Positions 1 through 8,002 of a DNA stretch of 46,416 nt are shown here, piece by piece. The notes under the pieces were generated by a model. It saw nothing but the letters and a program-made list of their open reading frames with translations. It ran no database searches and was not told the DNA's origin. Position numbers and translations under genes: made by a program. Origin of the DNA: CAZPYT01 sp964590955 (GTDB lineage: Bacteria; Patescibacteriota; WWE3; UBA101185; UBA10185); the NCBI GenBank assembly GCA_964590955.1, contig CAZPYT010000004.1, positions 1-46,416 on the forward strand. The letters are read 5' to 3'. How positions within the stretch are numbered: position 1 is the first letter of the stretch; every line of letters starts with the position of its first letter.

Positions 1-114
1 AATAAAAGTGCGGGAAGGCATCTCCATTTTGGCATTGCCTGTGATAACAACGGTTATTGGGAATATCTAAATCCTGAAGATCCTGACGTGATGGGTATTC
101 CAAGTACCAGATAA
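1..114 (+). CDS. M23 family metallopeptidase, C-terminal end (partial)
   Basis: The first 37 codons in frame 1 are open and end in TAA at 112-114. They contain GRHLHFGI, which matches the C-terminal HxH zinc-ligand motif of LytM/M23 peptidoglycan endopeptidases (usually G-x-HLHFEI). The residues after it (NGYWEYLNPEDPDV) resemble the end of such a domain, where the strand following HLHF closes the fold. These enzymes normally act outside the cell on peptide cross-links in peptidoglycan. The rest of the gene, including any signal peptide and the first HxxxD motif, lies outside the window, so substrate class cannot be judged. It converges on valS and shares a terminator with it. Confidence 0.7.
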   Translation, partial: NKSAGRHLHFGIACDNNGYWEYLNPEDPDVMGIPSTR

Positions 115-118
115 ATAC

Positions 119-177
119 AAATGACTCTCTATGAACTACACTAAATCAGTGCTATTCCGGAGAGTCATTTTCTTATT
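119..177. terminator. Bidirectional intrinsic terminator between peptidase and valS
   Basis: An 11-bp perfect inverted repeat, AAATGACTCTC (119-129) and GAGAGTCATTT (160-170), encloses a 30-nt loop. It is followed by TTCTTATT on the plus strand and by TTTGTATTTAT on the minus strand. It sits in the short gap between two convergent genes, so it probably ends both transcripts. The loop is longer than usual. Confidence 0.6.
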
Positions 178-203
178 CTCAGAATTATTACTTATTCCAA
201 CCA

Positions 204-2474
204 TCAGCTAACAATCAAAGGATCTTTATATTTTCTAGGCATATTCTGCCAGATCTCTTCGGTAACAAAAGGCATAAAGGGATGCAAAAGCTTTAAACAC
301 ATCAAAAATACGTGTCTTAGAATACTCAAAGATCTTTTTTTATCTTCAATGTTCTCGATATTTTTCACATGTTCTATATATTTATCTGCAACCTCATGCC
401 ACATAAACTGATAAACTAGCTCCCCGGCTTCATTGATTCTGTATTTTTTGAAATTACTGTTTACACCTTTCACCAATTTATCCAATCCTTTTAAGATTTC
501 TTTATCTTCAACGCTTTGCCCCTTTATATCGGTGTATCCGTCAAAATCAACACCTTCGCTATAATCTCCTATCATCAGCTTTATAAATCTAGCCATATTC
601 CAGATTTTGTTGGCAAAGTTTCTATAGCCTCGAACTTTGTCTTCACTTAAAGCTGTTGATTTTGCGGCAGTATTACCTCCAACCAATATGCCCATTCTTA
701 ATGCATCAGCACCATATTTTTCAATAAACTCTAAGGGATCAATTACGTTGCCTTTGCTCTTACTCATTTTCTGGCCTTTTTCGTCATTGATTCTGCCGTG
801 AATATAAACCTGTTTGTAGGGCACTTCTCCGGTTAGATAAAGGCTGAAAATGATCATTCTAACAATCCAGAAAAATAGTATATCCCACATTGAATCCATG
901 AAGCTTGTTGGAAAAAACTCTTTGAAATCCTTACCGTTGGGATAGTGTAATGTGGTTAAAGGCCATTGCCCTGAACTAAACCACGTATCGAAAGTATCAG
1001 TTTCTTGAATATAAGCATCGCCTAATGTACCGCGATCGATAACATATTTTAAACCTGCTTCAGCAATTAATTTTTGTAAACCATTTTTAATTTCCGCAAT
1101 GGAGTAGCCTTCTTCAAAATGCTTGGATAATAAACCTTCATGAGCTTCACCTTTTTTGTCTAGAAATACAGCGAATAGTTTATCTTCCTGGCCATTAATC
1201 TCGTACCAAACGGGTATTCTAATACCAAACACCGTCTGGCGGCTAATTGGCCAATCTCGCAGCTCTTTTAGCCAGCGTAATGTGTCTTTTTTCCAGATAG
1301 GTTTATTGTACTTAACTTTCTCGGATTCAACTGCGTTTATCGCCTTTTCGGACAGATTTATTTTTTTGTACTTCATGCTTATAAACCAGTTGGGCAGAAG
1401 CATAGGCTCAATAGGTTTATGGTCTTTGTAATCCACTAAAACGTTATGAGTGTATTTCTCGTCAATTTTTTCTATTAAACCCGCCGCCTGCAAATCCTCG
1501 ACAACTATTTTTCTGGCCTTGGTTACATAAAGGCCTGCATATTTACCACACAAAGCAGTTAACTTACCATCTAAGCCAATAACCTTTTTTATTTCAAGAT
1601 TGTGGCGTTTTCCTGCTTCAAAATCGTTTTGATCGTGTGCAGGAGTAACTTTTACTACGCCTGTACCAAATTTTGGGTCAACATAACCATCTCCGATTAC
1701 TTTTAGCTTGAACTTACCTAAAAGTCCTTCAACCTCAATTTCCTTACCAATCCACTCTTTGTACCTTTTGTCTTTTGGGTTAACAGCCACGGCGGTGTCT
1801 CCAAATTTAGTTTCGGGGCGTACTGTGGCTAAAACAAACGGTCCGTATTTAATGTAGTATAGGGGGTCGACTTGTTCTAACCATTCAGTCTCGAGATTAC
1901 TAAAAGTAGTGCCATGATAAGGCGAATAATTTACCAGATAATTGTCTTTGTAAATTAGTCCGTCTGCGTGCATTTTTTCAAAGGTGTTATACACGGTTTC
2001 TATAACATGAGGATCTAGCATGAAAACGTTTCGAGACCAGTCGGCACTCATTCCTAAACGTTTTAACTGCCCGGTAGCCAAGTCGGAGTTTTCTTTTACA
2101 AAAGCCAATACATTTTCATATAAAGTTTTGCTGTCAAAATCAAATCTGCTCTTACCTTCTTTTTTAAGTTTTCTTTCATATACAACTTGTGTTTCAAAAC
2201 CGGCATGGTCGGTACCAGGTACGTACAAGGTTTTATAACCCTGCATTCTACGCATACGAGCCATTACATCTTGTATTGCATAGGTGGCGTGACCACAATG
2301 CAAAGGAGCGTTAGCGTTAGGCGGAGGCATTAATACGCTAAATGTTTCTGATTTATTTTCTAATTTGTGCTGTTCTCGAAGCTTTAGAGCACCTTCAGGG
2401 GAAAATGCATCCAACTCCTCCCACATTTTATATATGCGCTCTTCTACTTCTTTGTGTTTAAATTGTTTTTCCAT
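204..2474 (-). CDS. valS: Valyl-tRNA synthetase
   Basis: Class I aminoacyl-tRNA synthetase that charges tRNA-Val. The Rossmann signature is PPPNANAPLHCGHA near residue 50-63, where the HIGH motif is HCGH (59-62). The editing (CP1) domain lies at about 200-350, including the ATVRPET stretch. KMSKS is at about 569-573, followed by the helical anticodon-binding domain ending in HPFMPFVTEEIW. The protein has 756 residues and stops right after the anticodon-binding domain, so it lacks the C-terminal tRNA-binding coiled-coil arm that takes typical bacterial ValRS to about 880 or more residues. The gene starts with ATG behind a leader of about 400 nt that carries a T-box, so expression should follow the charging state of tRNA-Val. 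It converges on the M23 peptidase gene. Confidence 0.96.
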   Translation of the reverse strand: MEKQFKHKEVEERIYKMWEELDAFSPEGALKLREQHKLENKSETFSVLMPPPNANAPLHCGHATYAIQDVMARMRRMQGYKTLYVPGTDHAGFETQVVYERKLKKEGKSRFDFDSKTLYENVLAFVKENSDLATGQLKRLGMSADWSRNVFMLDPHVIETVYNTFEKMHADGLIYKDNYLVNYSPYHGTTFSNLETEWLEQVDPLYYIKYGPFVLATVRPETKFGDTAVAVNPKDKRYKEWIGKEIEVEGLLGKFKLKVIGDGYVDPKFGTGVVKVTPAHDQNDFEAGKRHNLEIKKVIGLDGKLTALCGKYAGLYVTKARKIVVEDLQAAGLIEKIDEKYTHNVLVDYKDHKPIEPMLLPNWFISMKYKKINLSEKAINAVESEKVKYNKPIWKKDTLRWLKELRDWPISRQTVFGIRIPVWYEINGQEDKLFAVFLDKKGEAHEGLLSKHFEEGYSIAEIKNGLQKLIAEAGLKYVIDRGTLGDAYIQETDTFDTWFSSGQWPLTTLHYPNGKDFKEFFPTSFMDSMWDILFFWIVRMIIFSLYLTGEVPYKQVYIHGRINDEKGQKMSKSKGNVIDPLEFIEKYGADALRMGILVGGNTAAKSTALSEDKVRGYRNFANKIWNMARFIKLMIGDYSEGVDFDGYTDIKGQSVEDKEILKGLDKLVKGVNSNFKKYRINEAGELVYQFMWHEVADKYIEHVKNIENIEDKKRSLSILRHVFLMCLKLLHPFMPFVTEEIWQNMPRKYKDPLIVS

Positions 2475-2502
2475 AGTTCTATCGCATAGTTTTTAAATAA
2501 AT

Positions 2503-2557
2503 ACTTTGCGTTTGGAAACCTGTTTCCAACGCAAGTATTTAAAAATTATGCCCGGCT
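2503..2557. repeat. 55-bp hairpin repeat, copy 1 (valS leader)
   Basis: Copy 1 of a two-copy element. Both copies are exactly 55 bp, begin with ACTTTG and end in a conserved 26-bp block that differs at 3 positions (caagtatttaRaaattatg, then YYcggct). In this copy the 23-bp middle is self-complementary (cgttTGGAAA-cctg-TTTCCAacg), so the whole forms a long hairpin with the flanking aaatac/gtattt arms. It lies in the transcribed valS leader between the T-box terminator and the start codon. The second copy is at 9222-9276. Confidence 0.5.
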
Positions 2558-2582
2558 TTGTTTTATATAAATGGCGGATGTG

Positions 2583-2637
2583 TTTTTGAATTTGCATAGG
2601 AGACCTTGTCTCCATTTGCAAATTAATTCAAAAACAA
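2583..2637 (-). other. Leader hairpin downstream of the valS T-box terminator
   Basis: Read on the minus strand, tttttgaatt...tttgcaaa-GGAGAC-AAG-GTCTCC-tatgcaaa-ttcaaaaa forms a long imperfect stem with a GGAGAC/GTCTCC tip. It would be transcribed only when the T-box reads through. A hairpin with a similar core, CGGATACAAGTTTCCG within matching tttgcat/aatgct arms, lies in the proS leader at about 3075-3100. A role in mRNA stability or processing is a guess. Confidence 0.45.
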
Positions 2638-2658
2638 AACCACTTATTTTATACAAAC

Positions 2659-2880
2659 AAAAAAGCCCTGCAACTTTTTACATTGTCAGGGTCTCACTAA
2701 AAAGCGGACGGTACCACCTGATACTTTTAACTTTTCTAAGCTATTACGGGCTTTTGTAGTTCCCGGCGGAATCTAATTGCTTTTTCAAGCGTTCTTTCTG
2801 CTGCGTCAGCTGATGACATTAATTCAGCTTCAAATGCATTTCTATGTTGGAATAATAACAAATAAGTGATAGTAAATAAA
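2659..2880 (-). promoter_or_regulatory. T-box riboswitch of valS (transcription attenuator)
   Basis: On the minus strand the antiterminator is complete: helix TCAGG (2717-2721), 7-nt T-box bulge TGGTACC (2710-2716), helix GTC (2707-2709), then GAC (2691-2693) and CCTGA (2686-2690). The bulge TGGT fits a tRNA ending in ACCA, that is discriminator A as in tRNA-Val. The competing terminator uses the same 3' strand: CCCTGACAA (2683-2691) pairs with TTGCAGGG (2666-2673, one bulged A), followed by CTTTTTTG. Upstream, AAGCT/AGCTT could close Stem I. GTAA just before AGCTT could be a Val (GUA) specifier followed by the usual A, but I cannot prove that assignment. Uncharged tRNA-Val should stabilise the antiterminator and allow valS transcription. 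Confidence 0.85.
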
Positions 2881-2886
2881 GATTTT

Positions 2887-2914
2887 ATTATAAAATGAAT
2901 TGATTATCCATCAA
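2887..2914 (-). promoter_or_regulatory. Promoter of the valS T-box transcript
   Basis: Minus-strand TTGATG (2909-2914), a 16-bp spacer and a perfect TATAAT (2887-2892). Predicted start near 2880, giving the T-box leader. Its -35 lies only 3 bp from the -35 of the divergent proS promoter, with the two promoters facing across each other. Confidence 0.65.
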
Positions 2915-2928
2915 AAAACCTGTATATA
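2900..2928 (+). promoter_or_regulatory. Promoter of the proS T-box transcript
   Basis: TTGATT (2900-2905), a 17-bp spacer and TATATA (2923-2928, running on into TATAAA). It overlaps the valS promoter region: the plus-strand -35 sits inside the valS spacer, so the two polymerases would compete for the site. Confidence 0.55.
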
Positions 2929-2934
2929 TAAACC

Positions 2935-3225
2935 TAGACACGCATTGAATAGGCATCCTACCTAGGAGCGTAAAAGGAAATTGGCTTTTTCCAACCCTTG
3001 GCCATATAACTTTTTTCTTAGCCTCAGAAGTCTACAAAGGGGCATCAATAAGGTTGCGTTGCAGTTTTTGTATTTGCATCGGATACAAGTTTCCGAATGC
3101 TAAATAAATAAAAAAACTGCCCAGCAACAAAGCAAGGTGGTACCACGAGCCAAATCCTCGTCCTTGTCAGGTCTTAGAGGTGAATTTATAAGATCTTTCA
3201 AGGCCGGGGATTTGAGTTTATTTAG
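2935..3225 (+). promoter_or_regulatory. T-box riboswitch of proS
   Basis: The antiterminator is textbook: CAAGG (3133-3137), bulge TGGTACC (3138-3144), ACGAG (3145-3149), 7-nt loop, CTCGT (3157-3161), CCTTG (3162-3166). The competing hairpin pairs AAATCCTCGTCCTTG (3152-3166) with CAAGGCCGGGGATTT (3199-3213), with 13 of 15 positions compatible. It is followed only by GAGTTTATTTAG, a weak U tract, so it may terminate poorly or act on later steps. A long stem (GTTGC...GCAAC, about 3054-3127) precedes the T-box. A Pro codon specifier could not be placed with confidence. The bulge TGGT fits the A discriminator of tRNA-Pro. Proline starvation should raise proS expression. Confidence 0.82.
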
Positions 3226-3239
3226 TAAAGGGTATTACA

Positions 3240-4934
3240 ATGCTTTATTCAAAACTGGTTGGAAAAACCGAAAAAAATGCTATCAGAGATGCCACAGCTA
3301 CATCTCATAAATTAATGTACCGTGCAGGTCTTATCAGACAAGTTGCCGCCGGCAGATATGCTTATTTACCTCTTGGACAAATGGTCATAAATAAAATCCA
3401 AAAAATAATTGAAAACGAAATGCAAAGTGTTGGATCGCAGCAAATTGATACGCCGACTCTTCAACCAATAGAACTTTGGAAAAAAACAAACCGCGACTCA
3501 GCCTTTGGTGCAGAAATGCATATTGTCGAGGACCATCATGGCGCAACCTTTGCTATGGGTGCTACTGCAGAAGGCCTTATAACTGAATTGATTTCCTCAT
3601 TAAAGCCTTCTTATAAAGAGTTACCGATGTACGTACATCAGTTCTCTTCAAAGTTCCGCGATGAAAAACGACCGCAAGGCGGGCTTTTACGCGTTCGGGA
3701 GTTTATTATGAAGGATGCCTATTCCTTCGACATCTCAGAAGAAGCCTTGCACGAAACTTATCAAAAGTTTTACGAAGCATATGTAAGAATTTCAAAAAGA
3801 TTCGGCTTAAAAGCCTATCCGGTTTTAGCCGACAGCGGGGCTATAGGCGGAGATTACAACCACGAATTTATTGTAGAATCTTCAGCCGGAGAGGGCGAGG
3901 CATTTTTGTGCGACGCTTGCGATTATGCAGCACATATAGACCGAGCTGAATCAGGCGTCGAAGAGTTTTCACAAGATAAGGAACTTAAGGAAGTAAAAGA
4001 ATACTGGAATGATGAAGTAAAAACTTGCGCACTGTTAGCTCAAGCAATGAAAATTCCAATATATGAAACTACAAAAACTATTTTGTTTGAAACAGAAAAC
4101 GGGTTTGTAGCAGCCATGGTTCGAGGTGACTATGATGTCAATGAAGCTAAATTAAAGCGCTACCTCAAAATAAACAAGCTGGAATTAGCCAAGGAAGAAG
4201 ACGTTGAAAGGCTGACGGGTGCCAAAGTGGGTTTTGCCGGACCGGTAAATCTGTCAAAAGAAGTAAAAGTTGTGGCGGACCTTACTTGTCAAAATAGGAC
4301 AAATTTTGAGGCTGGTGGAAATAAAACAGGCCTCCATTTGTACAACTTAAATTACGAAAGAGACTTTCCTACGCCACAATTTGCGGATATCAGAGTGGCT
4401 GCTGAGGGCGATACTTGTCCTGCGTGTAAAAAAGGTCAGCTAAAAACACTAATAGGCATAGAGTTTGGCCACTGTTTCAAATTAGATCAGTTTTATTCAA
4501 AACCACATGACGGCTATTTTACAGACAAAGACGGAACACAAAAACACTTTTGGATGGGATCATACGGAATCGGGTTAGGTAGAGCTATGGCTACAATCGT
4601 TGAAACAAACAATGATGAAAAAGGCATCATCTGGCCGGAAGAAGTTGCACCGTTTAAAATCCACCTGGTGGTATTAAAACCTGAAAATAATGAGGTTATG
4701 AATAACGCGCAAAATGTTTATAGCCTGCTACAAAATAAAGGGTTTGAAGTTTTAATGGATGACCGTGAGGCTGTTTCCGCGGGGGCTAAGTTTGCCGATG
4801 CAGATTTGTTAGGCATACCCTATCGACTTGTAATATCTGAAAAAACAGGCAATAAAATAGAAATTAAAAAACGAAGTGAAAATGAGTCTAAGCTAGTGGA
4901 ACTCACTGAGATAATAGATCTTTTAAGTGCTTAA
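3240..4934 (+). CDS. proS: Prolyl-tRNA synthetase
   Basis: Class II aminoacyl-tRNA synthetase for tRNA-Pro, 564 residues, close to the usual bacterial length of about 570. The N-terminal catalytic core carries motif 2 in FRDEKRPQGGLLRVREFIMKD. The YbaK-like editing insertion follows at about 225-380. Motif 3 is MGSYGIGLGRAMA, and the C-terminal anticodon-binding domain starts at about WPEEVAPFKIHLV. This is the bacterial-type ProRS with an insertion domain, not the shorter archaeal type. Start ATG at 3240 is preceded by AAAGGG about 8 nt upstream. It is controlled by the T-box at 2935-3225. The last 32 nt overlap the end of the convergent DUF5343 gene. Confidence 0.97.
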   Translation: MLYSKLVGKTEKNAIRDATATSHKLMYRAGLIRQVAAGRYAYLPLGQMVINKIQKIIENEMQSVGSQQIDTPTLQPIELWKKTNRDSAFGAEMHIVEDHHGATFAMGATAEGLITELISSLKPSYKELPMYVHQFSSKFRDEKRPQGGLLRVREFIMKDAYSFDISEEALHETYQKFYEAYVRISKRFGLKAYPVLADSGAIGGDYNHEFIVESSAGEGEAFLCDACDYAAHIDRAESGVEEFSQDKELKEVKEYWNDEVKTCALLAQAMKIPIYETTKTILFETENGFVAAMVRGDYDVNEAKLKRYLKINKLELAKEEDVERLTGAKVGFAGPVNLSKEVKVVADLTCQNRTNFEAGGNKTGLHLYNLNYERDFPTPQFADIRVAAEGDTCPACKKGQLKTLIGIEFGHCFKLDQFYSKPHDGYFTDKDGTQKHFWMGSYGIGLGRAMATIVETNNDEKGIIWPEEVAPFKIHLVVLKPENNEVMNNAQNVYSLLQNKGFEVLMDDREAVSAGAKFADADLLGIPYRLVISEKTGNKIEIKKRSENESKLVELTEIIDLLSA

Positions 4935-5466
4935 ATAGGGTTTCGTAAACACGTTCGTCCGTGGTAGCCGGAATTGCAATATTAACATTTAATTTTGGCG
5001 AACTTACCGTGGCTCGCGACTCTTTCCTATCTACATTTACGGGTGAAGGCGATTTAAAACCTGCTATTCTGCATAAATACAAAAAGGTAGACGCATACTG
5101 AGTTGATACAGCGGTAGAAGAACCGCTTAAGCGCCCAAAATATCCAGCCAGCGTACTACTTGGCACATTTGACACGTTTGCATCTGCTTCAAATAATTCT
5201 TTGTATATTTCAGTAATTCTAACTGATAGAAATTTATTAAAACTGCCTTTATCCTTAATTTCAAAATAACTTTTAGTAGGATGTCCCATTATATCCAGCA
5301 GACCCAGTGCCTTTAAAAAAGGAATAAGTTCTCTATCTGACGAACTGGCAAATCCTATACCGGACAAATATCTGTATGTAAATTTAGCGGGAGCTTCGAT
5401 ATCGGCAAGAATACTAAACAATGCATCAGCCTTATCTAAGTTAGTTAACAACGGAAAAGCGTACAT
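4903..5466 (-). CDS. DUF5343 family protein
   Basis: A 187-residue soluble protein. The N-terminus MYAFPLLTNLDKADALFSIL, the motif TYRYLSGIGFASSSDRELIPFLKALGLLD, a middle segment ITEIYKELFEADANV and the ending NVNIAIPATTDERVYETLFKHLKDLL match my memory of DUF5343 proteins. The first part looks like a winged-helix-type domain. The function of the family is unknown to me, although members occur near defence and regulatory genes. The 3' end overlaps proS by 32 nt, tail to tail. It has its own start codon 75 nt after the end of tsaD, so it may be the last gene of that minus-strand run. Confidence 0.75.
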   Translation of the reverse strand: MYAFPLLTNLDKADALFSILADIEAPAKFTYRYLSGIGFASSSDRELIPFLKALGLLDIMGHPTKSYFEIKDKGSFNKFLSVRITEIYKELFEADANVSNVPSSTLAGYFGRLSGSSTAVSTQYASTFLYLCRIAGFKSPSPVNVDRKESRATVSSPKLNVNIAIPATTDERVYETLFKHLKDLLSQ

Positions 5467-5540
5467 GTATACAAGTTTTCCACATTAAAAGTCCGCGTGT
5501 CAATACTCGGCACGTTGTGCCTTTGTATCAGCCTTCTGTG

Positions 5541-6569
5541 TCATTTGTGGCTGTGGATAACTTTTGGATAAGTGTCCATTATGCTTAAAGAAGGTTGAGG
5601 CTGCACATCAAAGCCACTAACATAACAACGATTAAAAAAAGCGGCACTGGCAATATAGGCTGCTGAGTCCCCACAGTATTTGATATCCGGATAAAAATTG
5701 TTAACGCCCAGTACTGCTGCTTCCACATCTATTCGAGCGCGTAGTTGCGTATTTGCGGAAACACCGCCACCCAAAATTATAGAAGAAACTTGATATTCTT
5801 TGGCAGCACGAATAGTCTTGGCAACAAGTACATCTATTACTGCATTTTCAAATTCACAAGCAAGCGCAGCGTTGTCACTATCAGAATAGTTTCTTATAGC
5901 TGTTTTTAAACCGGAAAAAGAAAAGTCATAGTTATCTCTATCGAGCATGGGACGGGGTAACTTGCCTACCAAGGAATTATGCGTGCATGTAGAAGCAAGC
6001 TTAGATAGAACCACACCTCCTAAATATTTAGATATACCCAAAACACGAGCTACCTTATCAAAAGCCTCACCGGCGGCATCATCTAAAGTTCCGCCTAAAA
6101 ACTCAAAATGCATATGATCTTTCATAAGAATAAGATCGGTATGACCGCCGCTTACTATCAAAACTACAGCCGGAAATTTGATTTCTTCAACTCTAGGATT
6201 ATTAATAAAGCTACCGTATATGTGACCAACCAAATGATTAACAGCAATTAATGGTTTTTTCCAAACTAGCGAGAGGGCTTTAGCGGCTTCAATACCAACT
6301 ATCAGCGAGCCTATCAGTCCCGGACCACAAGTGATAGCAATTGCATCAATTTCTTCCGGAGCAGTTATATTCGATTTTTTTATACAGTCTTCAATGACAG
6401 GGACAATACTCTCAACTTGTTTACGTGCAGCAACTTCAGGAACAACACCACCGGTCAGCTCATGCATTTCTGCAGAAGTGGCTGTAGTTGTCGACAACTC
6501 ATGAACGCCATCCTTAACTATAGAACAGGAAGTTTCATCGCATGATGTTTCTATGGCTAATATATTCAT
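5541..6569 (-). CDS. tsaD: tRNA threonylcarbamoyladenosine transferase TsaD
   Basis: Kae1/TsaD/Gcp family ATPase of the ASKHA fold that transfers threonylcarbamoyl to A37 of ANN-decoding tRNAs together with TsaB and TsaE. The N-terminal phosphate-binding strand is MNILAIETSCDETSC. The family signature follows as CGPGLIGSLIVG, the metal-binding histidines are in NHLVGHIYG, and later come SGGHTD and ILGGGVSANTQLR. Length 342 is typical. I chose ATG at 6569 over an in-frame TTG at 6575 because homologues begin MxILAIETSCDET. It starts 12 nt after the stop of the solute-binding lipoprotein gene, with no obvious Shine-Dalgarno. Confidence 0.96.
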   Translation of the reverse strand: MNILAIETSCDETSCSIVKDGVHELSTTTATSAEMHELTGGVVPEVAARKQVESIVPVIEDCIKKSNITAPEEIDAIAITCGPGLIGSLIVGIEAAKALSLVWKKPLIAVNHLVGHIYGSFINNPRVEEIKFPAVVLIVSGGHTDLILMKDHMHFEFLGGTLDDAAGEAFDKVARVLGISKYLGGVVLSKLASTCTHNSLVGKLPRPMLDRDNYDFSFSGLKTAIRNYSDSDNAALACEFENAVIDVLVAKTIRAAKEYQVSSIILGGGVSANTQLRARIDVEAAVLGVNNFYPDIKYCGDSAAYIASAAFFNRCYVSGFDVQPQPSLSIMDTYPKVIHSHK

Positions 6570-6581
6570 ATACAAATAGGT

Positions 6582-7919
6582 TTATCTTGACAGCTCTTCT
6601 TTGAGTCCCTTTAAGGCTTCTTCGACAGAAAATCTACTTCCGCTGTTGAGAATATTACTTATGGAATCGCCTAGGCTAGTGACGTGTCTCCTGTTTCCTG
6701 CCCTATTGGCTAAAACGTTTGTTGTAGCAAAGGGTGCCGTCTGTAAAGCAGGTGCAATGTAGGGATTAGATGCCAACTGGCTTGCCATACTCACACGGCT
6801 GAAGGGAGCACCATAAACTCTAAACTTAGTAGATTCACTGTATGCCTGAGCTTGCTGTTCTTCATCAGCCATAAATTTCAAAAACGCCCACGAAGCTTTT
6901 GGATTTTTGCTTGATAGCGGAACTACATCAACCCAATAGGTTGCCCATGCAGCAGGATTATCCGCAGATGCTTGAGGTACAGGGGCAACACCAATATTCA
7001 TCTCGGGATGAGCGGTTACAATATCAAGTAAATTCCACACAGGAACGAATATCATAGAAACTTTACCTTGAGAAAAAGCAACGGAAGCTTCAGGCATACC
7101 ATCCGACCAAACACGGTCCTCTCTGGCAAAATTTAGATAGAAAGAAAGAGCATCTTGAGCAGCTTTACCATCGACATCAGCCGGAACTTTCACGCCGGCT
7201 TGTGCAAAAAGCAAACCTATAATATCGGAAAAGAAATCAATATTTGAGGAAGTTCCTATAGCAGCCCCGCCTCTGACAAGATTATTACCGTCTCCGCGTA
7301 CAGTAAGCTGCAAAGCAATACGTCTAAATTCCTCCCAAGCGGTAGGTGCTTCGGTTTGGCCAATTTCTTCAAAGTGATCTTTATTGTAAACAAGCACTAG
7401 GCCGTCATAATAAGTGGGCAATCCATAAATCTGACCGTTTCTAACAAGGTTTTCTGTAGCAGATGGGTAGAATGTGCGAGCAAAAGTTTCAGCATCCATC
7501 ATTCCTTCGGGCATAGGTACTAAAGAATTTGCTAAACTGGGAATCCAGCTTATATGAACTCTCATTATATCAGGGCCTGTCTCATCCGTAGCTCTGGAAT
7601 AAGCGCGCTCCTTATACTCAACTAGGGGCTTAATAACAGATCTGTCATCGTAGTTAATGGTTACATCCGGGTTCTGCTCTTTAAATTTCTCAATCATGGC
7701 GTTAACTACGTCGGTGTTTTCCCAAAGTCCCCAAATAGTAAGATTTGCAGAACCTACTGATTCAACACCGCTGCCTCCACCGCCATTACCTCCAAAAAAC
7801 TGGCCGACAAATGGAACGTCCGCAAGGGTGCACGCAGTCAAGAACAGGGGCAACGTCAAAACAAAAGCAATAGTCAGGAATTTATTTTTAGCATATCCGG
7901 AGCAGAATCTCATTTTCAT
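6582..7919 (-). CDS. Extracellular solute-binding lipoprotein of a sugar-type ABC transporter
   Basis: Family 1-type solute-binding protein, 445 residues from the chosen start. A lipoprotein signal peptide ends in the lipobox LTAC with the lipidated Cys at residue 30, followed by a Gly-rich linker. The mature part has the usual motifs: LTIWGLWENTDVVNAMIEKFKEQNP, DIMRVHISWIP, YGLPTYYDGLVLVYNKD and WAFLKFMADEEQQ. It would bind a sugar or similar solute outside the membrane. ATG at 7919 is preferred to 8015 because it gives a clean signal peptide and lies 12 nt after a TATAAT box; ATG at 7913 is also possible. No permease or ATPase gene is nearby, so its partner must be elsewhere or it has another role. 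Confidence 0.85.
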   Translation of the reverse strand: MKMRFCSGYAKNKFLTIAFVLTLPLFLTACTLADVPFVGQFFGGNGGGGSGVESVGSANLTIWGLWENTDVVNAMIEKFKEQNPDVTINYDDRSVIKPLVEYKERAYSRATDETGPDIMRVHISWIPSLANSLVPMPEGMMDAETFARTFYPSATENLVRNGQIYGLPTYYDGLVLVYNKDHFEEIGQTEAPTAWEEFRRIALQLTVRGDGNNLVRGGAAIGTSSNIDFFSDIIGLLFAQAGVKVPADVDGKAAQDALSFYLNFAREDRVWSDGMPEASVAFSQGKVSMIFVPVWNLLDIVTAHPEMNIGVAPVPQASADNPAAWATYWVDVVPLSSKNPKASWAFLKFMADEEQQAQAYSESTKFRVYGAPFSRVSMASQLASNPYIAPALQTAPFATTNVLANRAGNRRHVTSLGDSISNILNSGSRFSVEEALKGLKEELSR

Positions 7920-7931
7920 AGCAATATTTTT

Positions 7932-7960
7932 ATTATAGGCAGATTTGTGGCAATCCACAA
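7932..7960 (-). promoter_or_regulatory. Promoter of the solute-binding protein gene
   Basis: Minus-strand TTGTGG (7955-7960), a 17-bp spacer and perfect TATAAT (7932-7937). Predicted start about 7925, leaving a leader of only about 6 nt before ATG 7919 and no room for a Shine-Dalgarno site. Confidence 0.55.
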
Positions 7961-8002
7961 GATCACTAATCAATTGTAGAGAAAAACACAACAAATAACG
8001 GT

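Noticed and set aside
2571..2759. 62-codon plus-strand frame across the T-box terminator
   Set aside because: It is antisense to the valS T-box, has no Shine-Dalgarno and an unlikely composition.
2736..2915. A 59-codon minus-strand frame in the valS leader that looks protein-like (ends in FRRELQKPVIA)
   Set aside because: Its ATG lies upstream of the -10 box of the T-box promoter and the frame covers Stem I of the T-box, so RNA structure explains it better.
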